From Synanceia verrucosa (lineage: Eukaryota; Chordata; Actinopteri; Perciformes; Synanceiidae), in the NCBI GenBank assembly GCA_029721515.1, contig CM056567.1, positions 8,023,507 through 8,087,506 on the forward strand: DNA of 64,000 bases. Direction: 5' to 3'. A program made the position numbers and the translations under genes. The notes below the pieces were generated by a model that saw only the letters and a list, made by a program, of their open reading frames with translations, was not told the origin of the DNA and did no database searches. Position 1 is the stretch's first letter. Every line of letters begins with the position of its first letter. This document shows positions 37,176-49,475 of this stretch, in pieces.

Positions 37176-40100
37176 TAAACATGCATGATTTCCCTGCTAT
37201 GACAAGTTAAGATGCTGCCTGTCCAGCAGAAGGATAGTTTGTCACTGTGACAGTTTTCATCACCAACGTCTCGGTAAAACATGCTACAAAAAACATGTTT
37301 TAACATAGCGTATTAATATTGTAACCAGACTGATCCATCACGATGTGATCCTCGGTCCTCTGCTTTTAGCCACACCTCTATTAGCATAAATTTCAGATTG
37401 ATTTTTATGTTAAACCTGTTCATAAAGCAGCATTGGTATTCCTCCACAGTGTGTGGCATGTCACTTTTTTTACTTACTCTGCTTTATATTTATTGGACTA
37501 TTTCTCTGAACACCATTTCTCACATTCCTGACCAAACTCCATGTTTGTGTTCATGTTTGTAGGTGAATGAATGGCCCTTTCAGACGTAAATAACCGCTTT
37601 ATGAGCACAATGGATTGTTCAATACTGAAAAAAAATACTTGAAATTACTTCCCCGTTGTGTCTATCAGGCCTTATAGCTGCGCTCTCTAAATCACATATA
37701 GACATTTCAACCCACGGCTCTATGAGGATCGATGCCCAGCCCAGATTTTGGAATTGACCTTGTCTCTCTCTTTCTGTCTCTATGTGAAGGCTTACAGTAA
37801 GGATGGCCTTGTTTGCTGCTCCGTGGGCACCCTCAGCTTGCTGTCAGACATTTGAAACATGATGTCACTATTGTTGGACTTTATCCAGCCTGATAAGCAG
37901 AGCCACAGCTGAGGAGAGCAGACATCTGGGTGCCAGCCTCCCATTTTAATGTGAACAGGATTAGGTCCACTGCCTAGAAATTGTTTTATTCCCTCCAACA
38001 AACTGCAGATGAGGAATCGGCTGAAGAAGATGCTTGTCATTATCAATCTTAAAAGCTTACATAGGCTTTGTGAAGATTTTTGTCATTCCTCTCTAGCTAG
38101 CGTTCATCTCAGCATCTCAAACCAACAGCTTTGGTTCCTAGAAGCTCCCAGTCTCTTCATCTAAAACACAGCGTCTAAGATGCTCTCCAAGGACTTATTT
38201 CAGCCAGCCATTTCACTCTGCCAGGCTTATTCTCCTTTGGACATATTTTAAGAGCATCTTTAAAGAAATCGGAGAGAAATTCACAAAATGGTGATATGAG
38301 ATGGATTTTGTGTTTAATATGTTGCCATCAAAGCTCAGCAGAAGTCATAAATTCAAACCTCTTCCAACACAGAGAGCATGCTGGTCTATTTCAGCTGAAC
38401 CTCTGTGACAACTCTTATAGTTGTTTTTTGAATCACAAAAATCTCTCTCTATATATAGGCTTATATACAGTATATAATCCTGATTTCCAGAATCATATTG
38501 TATCCATTTATAATTGTTACACATTCATCTGTTTTGTTGTTGACTACCAAGATGAGCATTAAATCATTTAAGGAGTGATTTTTGCCACTCATTGCGCAAA
38601 AAAAATTTTGGCTGATCACAACATGATAAAGAAATCACATTAAATTCCCCCTCCACACGAGGAGCTGACAGCACTTGGATCAGTTTGCTGAGCACAACAC
38701 ACACAAACACAACACTAAATATTTCCGTTCTGCTGACTTTAAATTAGTGTCACAGCTGCGGCGAAAAAAAAAGATGGTGGCTGAGGAGTGAATGGAGGCA
38801 GCTGGTTGATGGAAAGCCAAGCAGACATGGAGACATGCACCAGAGTGTTATTTCTAGGTTACATTTACTTCAATTTATTCTTGCTGCACAGGAAGGCAGG
38901 GCCGGCATTGTGGCTGCAGCCTGCTGGTCATTTTCTTCCTCTCTATTTTGTCGTCGGGGACTCTTGGCTGACTAAGTGCTCCAAATGCATGCCGCCTCCT
39001 GCCAGCGTCTTGCTTTCTTCCTCTGTTTCTCGGTGGCTAGCACCCCTCCTTCAGCCGCTGCTCATGCTTTTTACGTGTTATGAAGTAAAGTCAGGCAGGT
39101 AGACAATGCATCGGATAGAGTGCAGTCACTGAGAGCGAATGATGGCTACAGAACAACTTAAAAATATGACCCAAGTTCACCGGCTGGGTTTATGACATCC
39201 GGGGAGGGTTTTCAGGATGCGGCAGGATGTTTGTGAGAACTAGATAAGAAGATTAACTGCCTATCATAACACATGTATTTTCTCCTCCATAAACTTAAAG
39301 CGAAGGCCGTTCCATGGTCACCAGACATCTGTGCATGTTTATGAGTCCTGGAATCACTTTGCTGTCTTATTTTGGGGGAAGATAGAGGTGAGCTAGAGAG
39401 AAGAAAGAGGCAGAGCATCTCAAAGTTAAACAGCATCCTGATATTTTTTACTTCCTGTCTGTGTTCCTCTGTGATGGGCTGGCAGCTGCTGCCAATGCAG
39501 GCTTTCAGTTCAGCAAACATCTGGGCATCCCAGACCTCTCTCACCTGCTAAATGTGTGCAAAAAAAAAAGAGAAAGAACCAAAGAGGGACAAGCTGCATA
39601 ATAACACTGGTCTAAAGGTGAAGGATAAAATATGGCAGAGAGGGAGATGAAAATAGAGAGGAAAGGAGCCGCTTCAGGCAGATCTTATAATATGATCGGC
39701 AGAGGAATTAAGGAAATATATGAACATCTACTGCATGCTGATTTCCCTGAACATTCTTTTGGCACACACCTAATTTATGCTACTTGTGATTTTTTTTGAT
39801 ACTGTAATCTGTTCATTTAGACGTGAGCACAAAATTCAAATAGACACTTGTATTGATCTGGCTTTTATTTTCTGTGTTTTCACCTTATCTACTCTGCAAC
39901 CATCCAGAGCATATTCCAGGTGGTGCACATATCTGCATGACGCTAACATCCATCACTTGATTGGATTTTGTTATCTCTGTAATTGTTTTAATCAGCCAAT
40001 CACAATTAGCCTCCAGGAAAAAAACTAGAGAGAGACATGAAGAGAGAGACAGAGAGGACATTGGTTCATTACTGATGGAGAATATTCTTTTGTTGTGTTT

Positions 40101-40600
40101 TATTTTCATTCTGATAAATTACAGACGTTGTGCTCAATGTGGACTGAGTTTTTGGAAAGAGGTCACAGCAACAGTGAGGTAACGGCCAAGCTGTCAATCA
40201 GGCATCTGGCATTTTCTTTCTCAACAAAAGAGCCCCTTGAATATGAGCGCTTTTTTTAAAGAATGTAAACAATTTATATAGAAAATACTGAACAATTGAA
40301 GACTCAAAAGACAATTGGCCCACTGACCTTGCACTTCTATTTTTACACGTGAAGACGAGGGTGGTGTTTTTCATCTTTTCCCTTCCTCTTTTTTGTCTCA
40401 CAGGTGTTATTACCTGGGCCACTTTGCTGCCCGTCTGCAAAGTAAACATTTTGTTAAAATGCACAGAGGGAGAGTAATTATCGCAACGTTTTAATTTGTG
40501 GAAGCGGCCAGCATATACCCATATGAACTTAGCAATTTTTTATCACAGCATGATGGTATGCAAATCATTCCCCCCACTGATAGGTGCAGTCACCTGTTTT
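37176..40600. other. Non-coding DNA, no gene seen
   Basis: Several open frames (for example 38788-39102 forward and 39212-39544 reverse) have no domain and no splice context. No transposon was recognised. Confidence 0.5.
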
Positions 40601-40602
40601 GA

Positions 40603-40630
40603 ATAGATAATAAACTTTATCGGGACCTAA
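40603..40630 (-). repeat. Possible LINE 3'-tail remnant (weak)
   Basis: On the minus strand this reads as GGTCCCGATAAAGTTTATTA, resembling the AATAAAGT tail of fish LINEs. Too short to be sure. Confidence 0.2.
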
Positions 40631-40879
40631 AACTTGCAATTTCAGAAAGGTGAAGGGTCACTGAGAAAGAAAACTTGAAAATGCTTCCAGCATATCAGCT
40701 TATGTCATGTTGTTTAATACACAAGAGCATGATTTTCTACTTTCTATCAGCTGTCAATACCCGTTATTTTAACTTTTTTCTTTTGTTTGAAGCTTAAATG
40801 TCCCGTTGGCAGAAGTTCCACTATAATCCATCACTGTAGACTCTACACTGCCTCTTTTATGCAACATTTGTTTTTTTGT

Positions 40880-40912
40880 GATACTTCATTGATCCCCAAA
40901 GGAGGAAATCAT
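40880..40912 (-). mobile_element. LINE 3'-tail remnant, reverse orientation
   Basis: The minus strand reads ATTTCCTCCTTTGGGGATCAATGAAGTA, close to the ending of common fish LINEs (cleavage of a GGGGATCAATAAAGTATC-type tail). The body of the element is not recognisable upstream. Confidence 0.45.
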
Positions 40913-41390
40913 GTTTTTGAATCCTCTGTTTTCCAAGAAGGATTAAATGGACTGAGAGATACTGTACAGTGAGGTACTTAGCAAGTCTTATTCATTGTTT
41001 TGGATTCTTTTATTCCAAATTATACTGTGAGGTAGGAGATAAAATATGGCTTGAGTGCATGTACAGTGCTCATTCTCTAAAAATTCATGGCAGCAAAGTC
41101 ACAATGATTGAATATTCAGCCTTCCACTGTGTCTGCTGTTGGCACGCTTGAACACTTTTGTTAAAGTGCTTGTCCATGTTAAATCGTAAAGTAAAAGCTA
41201 GATCTCCATTAACTTCCTGCATTTGTTATAAATTATTGTTACATTTCATGAAGAAGTACAGTGACACTGATTTGGTTGTGTTTTTGCTAATCCAGTGATA
41301 AAGTTTTACACCAGCTGAACATTATTTTATTGCTTGCTTGCTGTGGATGCCAACATCTGTTGGCATATCTACCTCACTGAACACTGCACC

Positions 41391-41439
41391 ATGACTGAAA
41401 CTGATCTGGAAACAGCTGAGGATGAGCCACCTCTTCCTG
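41391..41439 (+). other. Possible short coding start exon (weak)
   Basis: ATG in an ACCATG context begins an acidic peptide, MTETDLETAEDEPPLPG, and runs straight into CTG|GTGAGG, a good splice-donor match, after 49 bp. Without a downstream exon or conservation this is only a curiosity. The frame ends at a TAG about 70 bp on. Confidence 0.12.
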
Positions 41440-41686
41440 GTGAGGTCTACTCAATCAACTTTTTTTAGTTTTTTGTTTAGTATTTTCTTTCCTTTTCAGA
41501 TCCATTTGCAATAAACTTTTGGTGCATTTGTCTTTCTTTATTCTAGGACGCTTCATGTCCCACAAAGCTTAAATAGGAAGTGCTCTCTGACTCTTGCGCT
41601 TATAGTTTACTGCACCACACACAATGCTTTAACCCAATCTGAATTTTTACAACACATCCACACTGAGTGGTTGTTTGTTTATATGT

Positions 41687-41800
41687 GCCCTGTGATGAAC
41701 TGGAGACTTGTCCAGGGTGTATCCTACCTTTCACCCTAAGACAGCTGGGATAGGCTCCATCCCCCCCATGTGAGGATAAGCAGTAGAAAATGGATGGATT
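41687..41800 (+). mobile_element. LINE/SINE 3'-tail fragment (RTE-like)
   Basis: Contains CCCTGTGATGAACTGG, GTCCAGGGTGTATCCT, AGCTGGGATAGGCTCCA and ends GGATAAGCAGTAGAAAATGGATGGAT, the signature end of a very common fish retroposon. The GATG-type tail fits RTE/Rex3-like elements, but the exact family is inferred. Only the 3' end is present, as usual for 5'-truncated insertions. Confidence 0.75.
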
Positions 41801-44060
41801 TTTAATTCTGCATGTTTAAAGCTCTCATGTTTTTATTGTAACCTTTCCATCGACAGCTGCCGATGCCACCGTCACATCGTCAGCGCTCTCACAGCTGCAC
41901 ACTTTTTCTTCACTTTCATTTCTCCTTCCTGGTGTTGATGGCTGATTTGAAATGTCACTCAATGTAGTTTACTCGACAGTTGTTTTTGTCATGAATACTT
42001 TCACACAGAAGGTGTGTTACGTCCTTCAGATGTACCTTTTCTCAAAGGTTCATCCATTCTCTCAGTTCATGAAACCTTACCTTTACCTTTACATTAACCT
42101 TAACATTACCTTCTATTTATTTACTTTATCCAGGATTTACTGCACAAGGCATCATCTATAAGAGAACCTACTGCTGTGATTTAGTTGTTTTTTTGCACTC
42201 TTCTGTCCATACTAAATGTGCAAATGTAAATACCAGCTATGATTTTTTTTATTTAAGAACTACGCTGCTCATCTTGAAAATAAATGTCACGGAGTTAATT
42301 ATGTTAGACTCTGGATGACAGATTTTTTTTCATTCTGCTCTCCACTCAAATGATAGAAGCAGCAAACTTCAAAATGCTGCTTTACAACCTCACAATTTCC
42401 CTGCCTCAAGTTGTTCTTTATACATTAGAATAGGCTATAATTAAGTTTATTCGGATACTATGTTGTTAAACTCTGTAGGGAAATTAGCAGCATGTCTGTA
42501 ATGTTTTAGAGGGGATATTTTGTTCCAAAAAACATTGACAAGACTGACGCCCATTAGAAATAATTCCCCTTTTCACAGCAGAGATTTGAGTCACCATAGC
42601 AGGAAACACAGATGCTACTAATATTATCAACAAGGACTCTTTTTAGTCCAGTTTCAGGTGAAGCACTGTAATCAGACAGTAAGCCAGAGTGCACGATATC
42701 AGCACCGTAAAATTTCATATGATTTTATGTCAAAATATCTTCTATGAAAAATACCTATTGGAGGTAAGAATTCAAAAATGAACTCATTTGTCAATTCTAA
42801 AAAAGATATGATTTTGAAGCGAAGTGAATGTGTTCACATTTCTCCATATGCAGCCGTTCTTTTAGATCACTAATCCTCTATTCTGCCTTTGAGAAGCTGC
42901 CAGTTTTAATATTAGTTGAAGTATCAAGAGCAGAGACCAGTTTTGCCTCAAGTCTCGGCAATGAAGTCGTTAATTAATCTTAATCTTTGAAGATCCCCCC
43001 ACCAGACATATTTTAAGACCCAAATACAAAATTAAATATGCCTGTCTGATATGTTTTTTTTTTATAAACTAGTTGAAATTCTAAAAAAAAAAATAATACC
43101 CCCCCCCCATTAAAAATGGTTTCCACAGTGTTTGGTATATGCACTGTATCCATATTCATATCCATCCAAATAGAATAATTCCATAAATATAACAGACAGA
43201 TGGATCAAAATTAAAATTAAAATTAATTATGTTAAATTAAGTTTCTTCCACTTTTTTGCAGCTGACAGATTGTTGAACGTTGTTGAGAAAATGGACAGGT
43301 TTTATGGCTGCTGTTTAAATTAAAAATTTAGTTTATTAAAAAGACGTCTAATCTCATCTAGTACCGGGAGTTTATATCTCATCGTCTGATTTACCGTCAC
43401 CACGTTGGGAAAAAGTCCTTTCAGTTATGACGAGGCGGGAAGGTCTTCAGTTTCTTTTCACTAAAAACATTAACTACTCCACTGGTCCCATGTCAATTAC
43501 ATGGAGCTATAAAGGACTATTTGCTCATTCACTGCAGGCAGACAGTGCTTGCTATCTGTCTCTCTCTGTCTGCCATCACTCCTTTCATTCAATATTGTGA
43601 GCATTATACTTTTAAACTTTGTGTTTCCCACCATCTTGCACAATCTACTGAGATTGGCTGATTTTTTTTTTGTAGCTAGAAATATCACAGCATCTGCAGG
43701 AGAAGAAAGCAGAGGAGATGTTCAGAGAGATATCAAAGGTAGAGAGAGAGTGTTTGAAAGGATTTGGGGTGGGAGGGAGGAAAGTGCTTGCGAAGACAAA
43801 TGCTCTTGTTTGTCTGTTTTTTTTTTTTTTCTCAAATTCAGCTGGGTCCATATCATAGCTGCGGGTCATATAGTCTGCTTTATCATTTCAGAGAGAAACA
43901 GACTTTTTCTCCTCTTTCTCCAACATCCATTCATCCCATGTGCGACAGGGATGTGTGCAATTACGCAGCCTTCCTCTTTGCAAACTGAAAGCCGGATCAA
44001 TGAGGACACACAGATCACAGGACAAGAAAGGGTCGTGGTTGTTGGTCGGCTCAGCTATGG
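41801..44060. other. Non-coding DNA, no gene seen
   Basis: AT-rich with C-run (about 43100-43109) and poly-T runs (43659-43670, 43819-43830). A 216-codon frame at 43549-44199 runs into an AT array and is not a gene. Confidence 0.5.
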
Positions 44061-44098
44061 ATCAACCTTAACTTGGAATGTATCAACCTTAACTTGGA

Positions 44099-44102
<4 letters not shown>
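44061..44102. repeat. Tandem 21-bp duplication
   Basis: ATCAACCTTAACTTGGAAT occurs twice head-to-tail with a 21-bp period, immediately before an AT array. Likely recent slippage or repair next to unstable DNA. Confidence 0.85.

Positions 44103-44168
<66 letters not shown>
44103..44168. repeat. (AT)n microsatellite
   Basis: About 66 bp of AT with ACAT interruptions near 44104 and 44138. Confidence 0.95.
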
Positions 44169-44172
<4 letters not shown>

Positions 44173-45775
44173 TGGGTTATTGGGATGGAGATGCAATAAA
44201 TCAATCCTTGCCAAGCATACAGACTGCACTTAGGAACAGGGTGTGGGAGGTAGGGCGACGTGGTCAGGTGGCGAGAGAGAAATCGATCGACAAAGATGAT
44301 CTGAGAGGAGAGATTTCCTCCTTTTTGCTCTCACTTGTTACATCAGACAGGAATGAGCACTGTGAGATGCTAAACACAGCAGGTAAATAGAGCTGTATCA
44401 AATCTGTGTGTGCAGGTCGTGCTTCTGCGCGTGCATGTCTACATGTGGTGCAAAGTCAACATGAGTCTGGATCAGATGGTGTTTGTGTAGTACACAGTCT
44501 ACATGAGTCCAGATAGGAAGGCAGGAGGAAGCCATTAGAGATAGGAGCACTGGTCTAAGGAGGCTCTAATGCACGGCTACTCAGCCAGTCAACCAAAGCC
44601 TGCTTATCACGCCACAGATACACAAAACACACACACACACTGACACACATTCACATTTCCCCCAGGCTGTCCACCCGACCTCTTTGTCAACAAAATATAT
44701 AAAAGGCAGGAAGGCATTCCTTAAATCAGACGCACGGACACACCGGGGACATCGAGTTTGCAATTCAAGCGTGCAATTTTTCATCTAAATTTTCAATGTT
44801 TTATTCACCATATTAAATTATTTAAAGCAGAGATGTTGTGCTAAACAAAAAAGTTTTAAGAGAAACTATTATTAATTCACATAAAGAAATTCTATTTTAA
44901 GTTATGACCCATAGCATTTTCTTTCGTTTTTTTTTTTTACGTGTAGCCTGACTTGTTCCGTGCATGAGAGCCTCGATGCTGACAGGTTGATTTGTGCTGG
45001 CATTTATTGATGTGGCCCAAAGCCCATCCTTAAGCTGCTCTCTGAGATAGTGTCGCCTGGGATGGAGGAGTTGAGGTTGGAGCGGTGGTCGGGTGGAGAT
45101 AAGCCAACGTTGCACACCAGTGCTTTGTTTATGATGAAGTGGTCCAGGCAATTACATTAGAGGCACAACGAACGCCCTCGTCCCTCTTTCTGTCTGTCTC
45201 TCGGTGACTCTTTGTCACTCAGATCACACATCTAACACGTCACTGCCAGCGAAATGCAAGAGGACCCCGCTCAGACCTTATCCGACCAGCAGTCAAGGAC
45301 GGTAACTTTTGTGCCGTCCACCTTTTATAATTCCTGGCATGGTTCGCCGAACGAGGGAGGAAGATTCATGACGTGACACCAGTCAGCCCCACCACCTGCA
45401 CGCAACGTCCCTCTGTTGAGAGTGTCTGTCCAGTCTTTATTGGAGGCTGTGATTTAGGAGGAGTAATTGACTGGAAATGGACTAGTGCAGGTGAGATGCT
45501 TTATGGTCCAAGTGTCGGCTCAGGATTCTCACTTGATGGAGGGATGGAGTGAGAAGAGAAAAGAGTGCTGCAGACTTAAGAAGGAATTAAATGGCATGTT
45601 GAGTCACACAATCTCTCTTCATATTTACACAAACAAGATGGATTGTAGTGAAACAAGTGAAACAAATTATTTTGACCCGCTGGCACATTTCATCATTTTT
45701 TTAGCAGAGAGCGACAGAAGAAAACTGATTTGAAGCTTGAATACTGCATTTAATTACTGGTTAAGATTGAGATAT
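44169..45775. other. Non-coding DNA, no gene seen
   Basis: Short (AC)6 at 44629-44640 and a T-run at 44928-44938. No exon was recognised. Confidence 0.5.
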
Positions 45776-46270
45776 GCAATATGATCACCTGATAATGTAA
45801 TCTCCCTGCAGGAGGACTGCTGACCAGTGAAGTTAATAACACTGGTTATCTCTTCATTATGACATCTGGGATATATAAGGCATGAAAAATGGGAAAGCGT
45901 GAGAATTTGAGTGAATCAAACAGTGATGTCTAGAAGACTGGGTCAGAGCATGCCCAGAACTGCAGCTCTGGTGGGGTATTCCTGGTCTGAAGTGGTCAGG
46001 ATCTATCAAAAGTGGTCCAAGGAAGGACCAGTGGTGAACCAGAGACAGGGTCATGAGAGGACAAGCATCATTGATGCAGGTGGAGAGTGAAGGCTGGTCC
46101 TGGTGGTCTGATCCAACAGAGCAGAGACGTTAATGCTGCTGAAGACAGAAAGGAGTCAGATACCACAGAACACCTTCAGAGGTCAGAGGTCAGGGCTGTT
46201 TTGGCAGAAAAAGAGAGACCACCACAATACTAGGCAGGTGGTTATAATGGTTTGCTTGATCACAGTATAC
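45776..46270 (+). mobile_element. Internally deleted Tc1-like transposon
   Basis: About 495 bp. The left end (TGATCACCTGATAATGTAATC) is a degenerate inverse of the right end (GGTGGTTATAATGGTTTGCTTGATCA). In frame from ATG 45926 the peptide MSRRLGQSMPRTAALVGYSW then QKWSKEG matches the helix-turn-helix part of a Tc1/mariner transposase. Soon after, a TGA and a large deletion join the N-terminal part to the transposase C-terminus (CCACAGAACACC...GGTCAGGGCTGTTTTGGCA). The whole DDE catalytic core is missing. It differs from the Tc1 pseudogene at 53969. Confidence 0.75.
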
Positions 46271-47089
46271 AGTATATTTATTATATCCTGTTTGTAAGTA
46301 GTTAAAGTTATGGCGATGACAGTAAAACATGTTCTGATGCATTATGAAAGCAGATTGTGCTGCATTTCTTTTTGTCTTGTTGCTTCAGAGTGGCAGCCAG
46401 ATGTCAACCATATCAACTTTATTAATTATTGTTTTTTTTTTTCACATCTGGGTTTGAAACTTCTCCCGGCTTATTAAACAACAACTAAGGATATAATTAA
46501 TTCTAAAACTCACATCCTCATTATGTGGTGTAGCATCGCTGAAGACAGCCACAATCACAAACTTGCAGCAGGCCAGATGGACAGCGTAGCTTAATGCTGT
46601 CATGTCACGGGGTCCATATGCTCGTCAGTGTGTGATTTCTGTTGGTTTAGTTGTTTAGCGTAGGGAAGACTCCTGAGAGGCAGCCAGAGCGAGATGCAGA
46701 GGAGCGTTGCTGCCCACAGGAAAAGAGGCTTTGACATATGTGGAAGCACATAACTCCTCTGGGGTCGGTGGAGGGAGAGGAGTGGAGCAGAGAGACTCCT
46801 CGGAGCTGTGGGGAGAAGGGTGTGATCATTCTGTCATCGAGAATTACTGTCATAATGCACACAAACACACACAGGGTGAAGTGCACACAATGGCGAATGT
46901 GTACAAACACATATGCGTCGGAATGCTGATGTATGATACACCGTGGCAGCCCTCGCACATCTGAACGCACGCCTCCACCTGTACACCGGTGACGGCAGCA
47001 CCCTTAGGTGGAGCCCTGTGGGGGCTGCCATTTTCTGCTCCAGCACCTGTCACCTGGATCAGGCACAGGAAATGAAAAAAGCCAGCAGC

Positions 47090-47124
<35 letters not shown>

Positions 47125-47512
47125 TTTTCATTCCCTGACATGTGAAGCCAGCCTGCTATGATAATTCTGCACCTATAGAGACGTGCTCGCTTTGCTTGTG
47201 CCGATTGCTGCCGTTCCTCAGCTAAAGCTCCTGGAAGCTTGGCCCAGCCATGAATCTGTCAATTCGGGGTCTTTTTATGGCTGACAATAAGTTGCAGTCA
47301 GATAACAGAGTGAGAAATACAAGGTAAATGACAAATGTAGTTCAACAGTCATTTTACTAATTGACCTAAATAACTTTGACTACATTATATGACCACTTTG
47401 GCACAGCAGGATGCATTACATCCACTCTCCCACACAGTGACATTTCAGTGAATCACAACACTAGCAATGTATATAGTCTAACAGTCGATTAATCTGCTTA
47501 TTATTTTCTCAA
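46271..47512. other. Non-coding DNA, no gene seen
   Basis: Contains the TC/CA tract listed next. Overlapping frames at 46647-47160 are domain-free. Confidence 0.5.
47090..47125. repeat. (TC)12(AC)6 microsatellite
   Basis: A TC run switches to AC at about 47114. Confidence 0.93.
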
Positions 47513-47516
47513 TTAA

Positions 47517-48287
47517 AGTTATAGTCTGTCATGTTAGAGAGCTAGCAAGATTTGAAAGTGGCGCCTTCTCTCAGCCTTCTATAAGCTTCTGACAGTAGGA
47601 TTCAGCAGGGAGATGAGAGCCGATATGCTACATCACCACAGTTGTAAAATGCCCCGTTAAAAGCCAATATATCAACATCATTTTATCACCTTTATAATGC
47701 AGACAGTGACGACTATGACTGTGCAATATGTTCAAAATGTCATACCCTATAACCTCTTCAAAACAAGCAGGACCCACAACTGGCTTACACCCAGAGAGAA
47801 GCTGATGTTAGCATCAGGCTAACACGTGCTATAAAAGTAGCTAAGTTAGCAATTAGACAGACAAATAATTAGTAATAATTAGTAAATAATTAATAATAAT
47901 TAGTTAGACAAATAATTACCTGTCCAACAGAAAGAAGGTAATCTCTGCATCACTTTTCAGTCCCTTCAGATGTCTCAGTGTCTCCACCAATATTCTCAAA
48001 GTATTCTCCTACTAACTCTGTATTTCTGCAGAGGAGTGTGCTGAATGTTTCCAGCAACAGTGGGGAGGAGGGAGGGACGAGACATGAAGGCATCTGATTG
48101 GTTCTTTCCATTCGGACTGTGTCAGTTGATTGGTCAGAGTTTTTACAGTCCTGCAGCTGCCACAGAGGTCTGATTCTTTTCCTTCATTTTTTCTGAACTC
48201 ATAATGTATTGACTGCTATCAGGATGGATGGACCATTTCACCCAGTGGAACAAAAAGTGTTTCTGAACAGAATGACAGACTATAGCT
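47517..48287. mobile_element. TTAA-flanked non-autonomous DNA transposon
   Basis: The 771-bp element has ends AGTTATAGTCTGTCAT and, complemented, AGCTATAGTCTGTCAT (15 of 16 match), with TTAA at 47513-47516 and 48288-48291. TTAA targets fit Kolobok or piggyBac; the ends differ from the 27388 element. It has an internal imperfect repeat of AGACAAATAATTA (47856-47917). No transposase. The right 210 bp recur at 58930-59139. Confidence 0.75.
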
Positions 48288-48291
48288 TTAA

Positions 48292-49304
48292 TTGATTCGC
48301 TGTCGGTCTATAAAATGAATGAAAAATATCAATCATGATTCCCAAAGCCTGAGACGACATCCTCAGATGTCTATTATACTGTCATATTCACATCTAAGAA
48401 GCTGTAATCAGAGTCCTCAAATTGATTATTACTACTAGTACTTGCAGATTAACAGTTTATTAGCAAACATGACGTTAGAGCAATCAGCGACATTTATCTA
48501 CAGAGACAGGATGTGTGTGACCCACTGAACCTGAACCAGTGGATTTATAGTCTAGTAAGTGGAATCACTGTATGACATATGTATGGATCTGATTGGTCCA
48601 ACATTCATTTTCCTTTTAGCTCTTATTTGATCTCCACTAACTTTGCAAATTTTCCTGTCAGAAGAACTGAGGGAGCTGTAAAATCACAATAAGATGCTGG
48701 CAAGGCATCACTGCCCAACAATAAAAGTGAAAGAAGTGTGTGAATGTGTGACAGCATGGAGAAATAACACAACTATATTATATTGTGTGTGTGAAGAAGC
48801 CAGAAAGTGCTCTGTGAAGCGCAGATGGGTGCATTAGCACACAGTGGGAGCTTATGTTTTATTTTTTCACAGCCATGAGTCGTCGCAGGGGGTTCACATA
48901 TAATTATTTCAGATGCTTTCACTTGGAGTCCTCAGAGGGAAGATATTCTAATTCTGGGATTAAATTGCTGCTGAAAAAAATGGCAACATTTTTTTTAACG
49001 AAGACCAGAGAAGGATGAATGCAGTTCGAGGTCTTGTCGTCCATTTTCAAAGGTCACAAGTAAGCAGAGAGAAATCTGTAGCACTGCTGTGACAGCGCAG
49101 GGAATCTACGCTTTAATGTTCCTCACTTTCTCTCTCTACATGCTCTCTTTATGCTCTTCCATTCATCTGTTTCCTGTCCAAGGGAACATCCCAAGCTGTG
49201 ATCTCTAAATTTCCATCCCAACTTTGGATCAATCTCCTCCATAAACCGCTGTCTGTCTTCTACTCCCCCTGCATTTTCTCTGCCTGTTTATGTCTTCTCA
49301 TGCA
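48292..49304. other. Non-coding DNA, no gene seen
   Basis: No exon, RNA gene or repeat was recognised. Confidence 0.5.
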
Positions 49305-49475
49305 TCATTCCTCATCATCTCTCTCCCTCTCTCCTTCACCATCATCTTCTCCTCCTCATGAACACCTCCACCCTGCTGCTTCTTCTTCCTCTCTCTGTTT
49401 CCCTCACGGTCTGCTCCTCCTCCCCTCTTTTCTGCATCCTCTCCCCTCCTCCCTCTCTTTGTGCATCTGTCTTTT
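49305..49475. repeat. Polypyrimidine tract, C/T-rich strand
   Basis: About 170 bp almost free of A and G, including CTCCTC and TTCTTC runs. It could form a triplex (H-DNA) and creates Ser/Pro-rich and Glu/Arg/Gly-rich spurious frames on the two strands. Confidence 0.8.

Noticed and set aside
43549..44199. Longest open frame, 216 codons forward
   Set aside because: It runs through poly-T and an AT array that gives an Ile-Tyr run. It has no domain and no coding texture.
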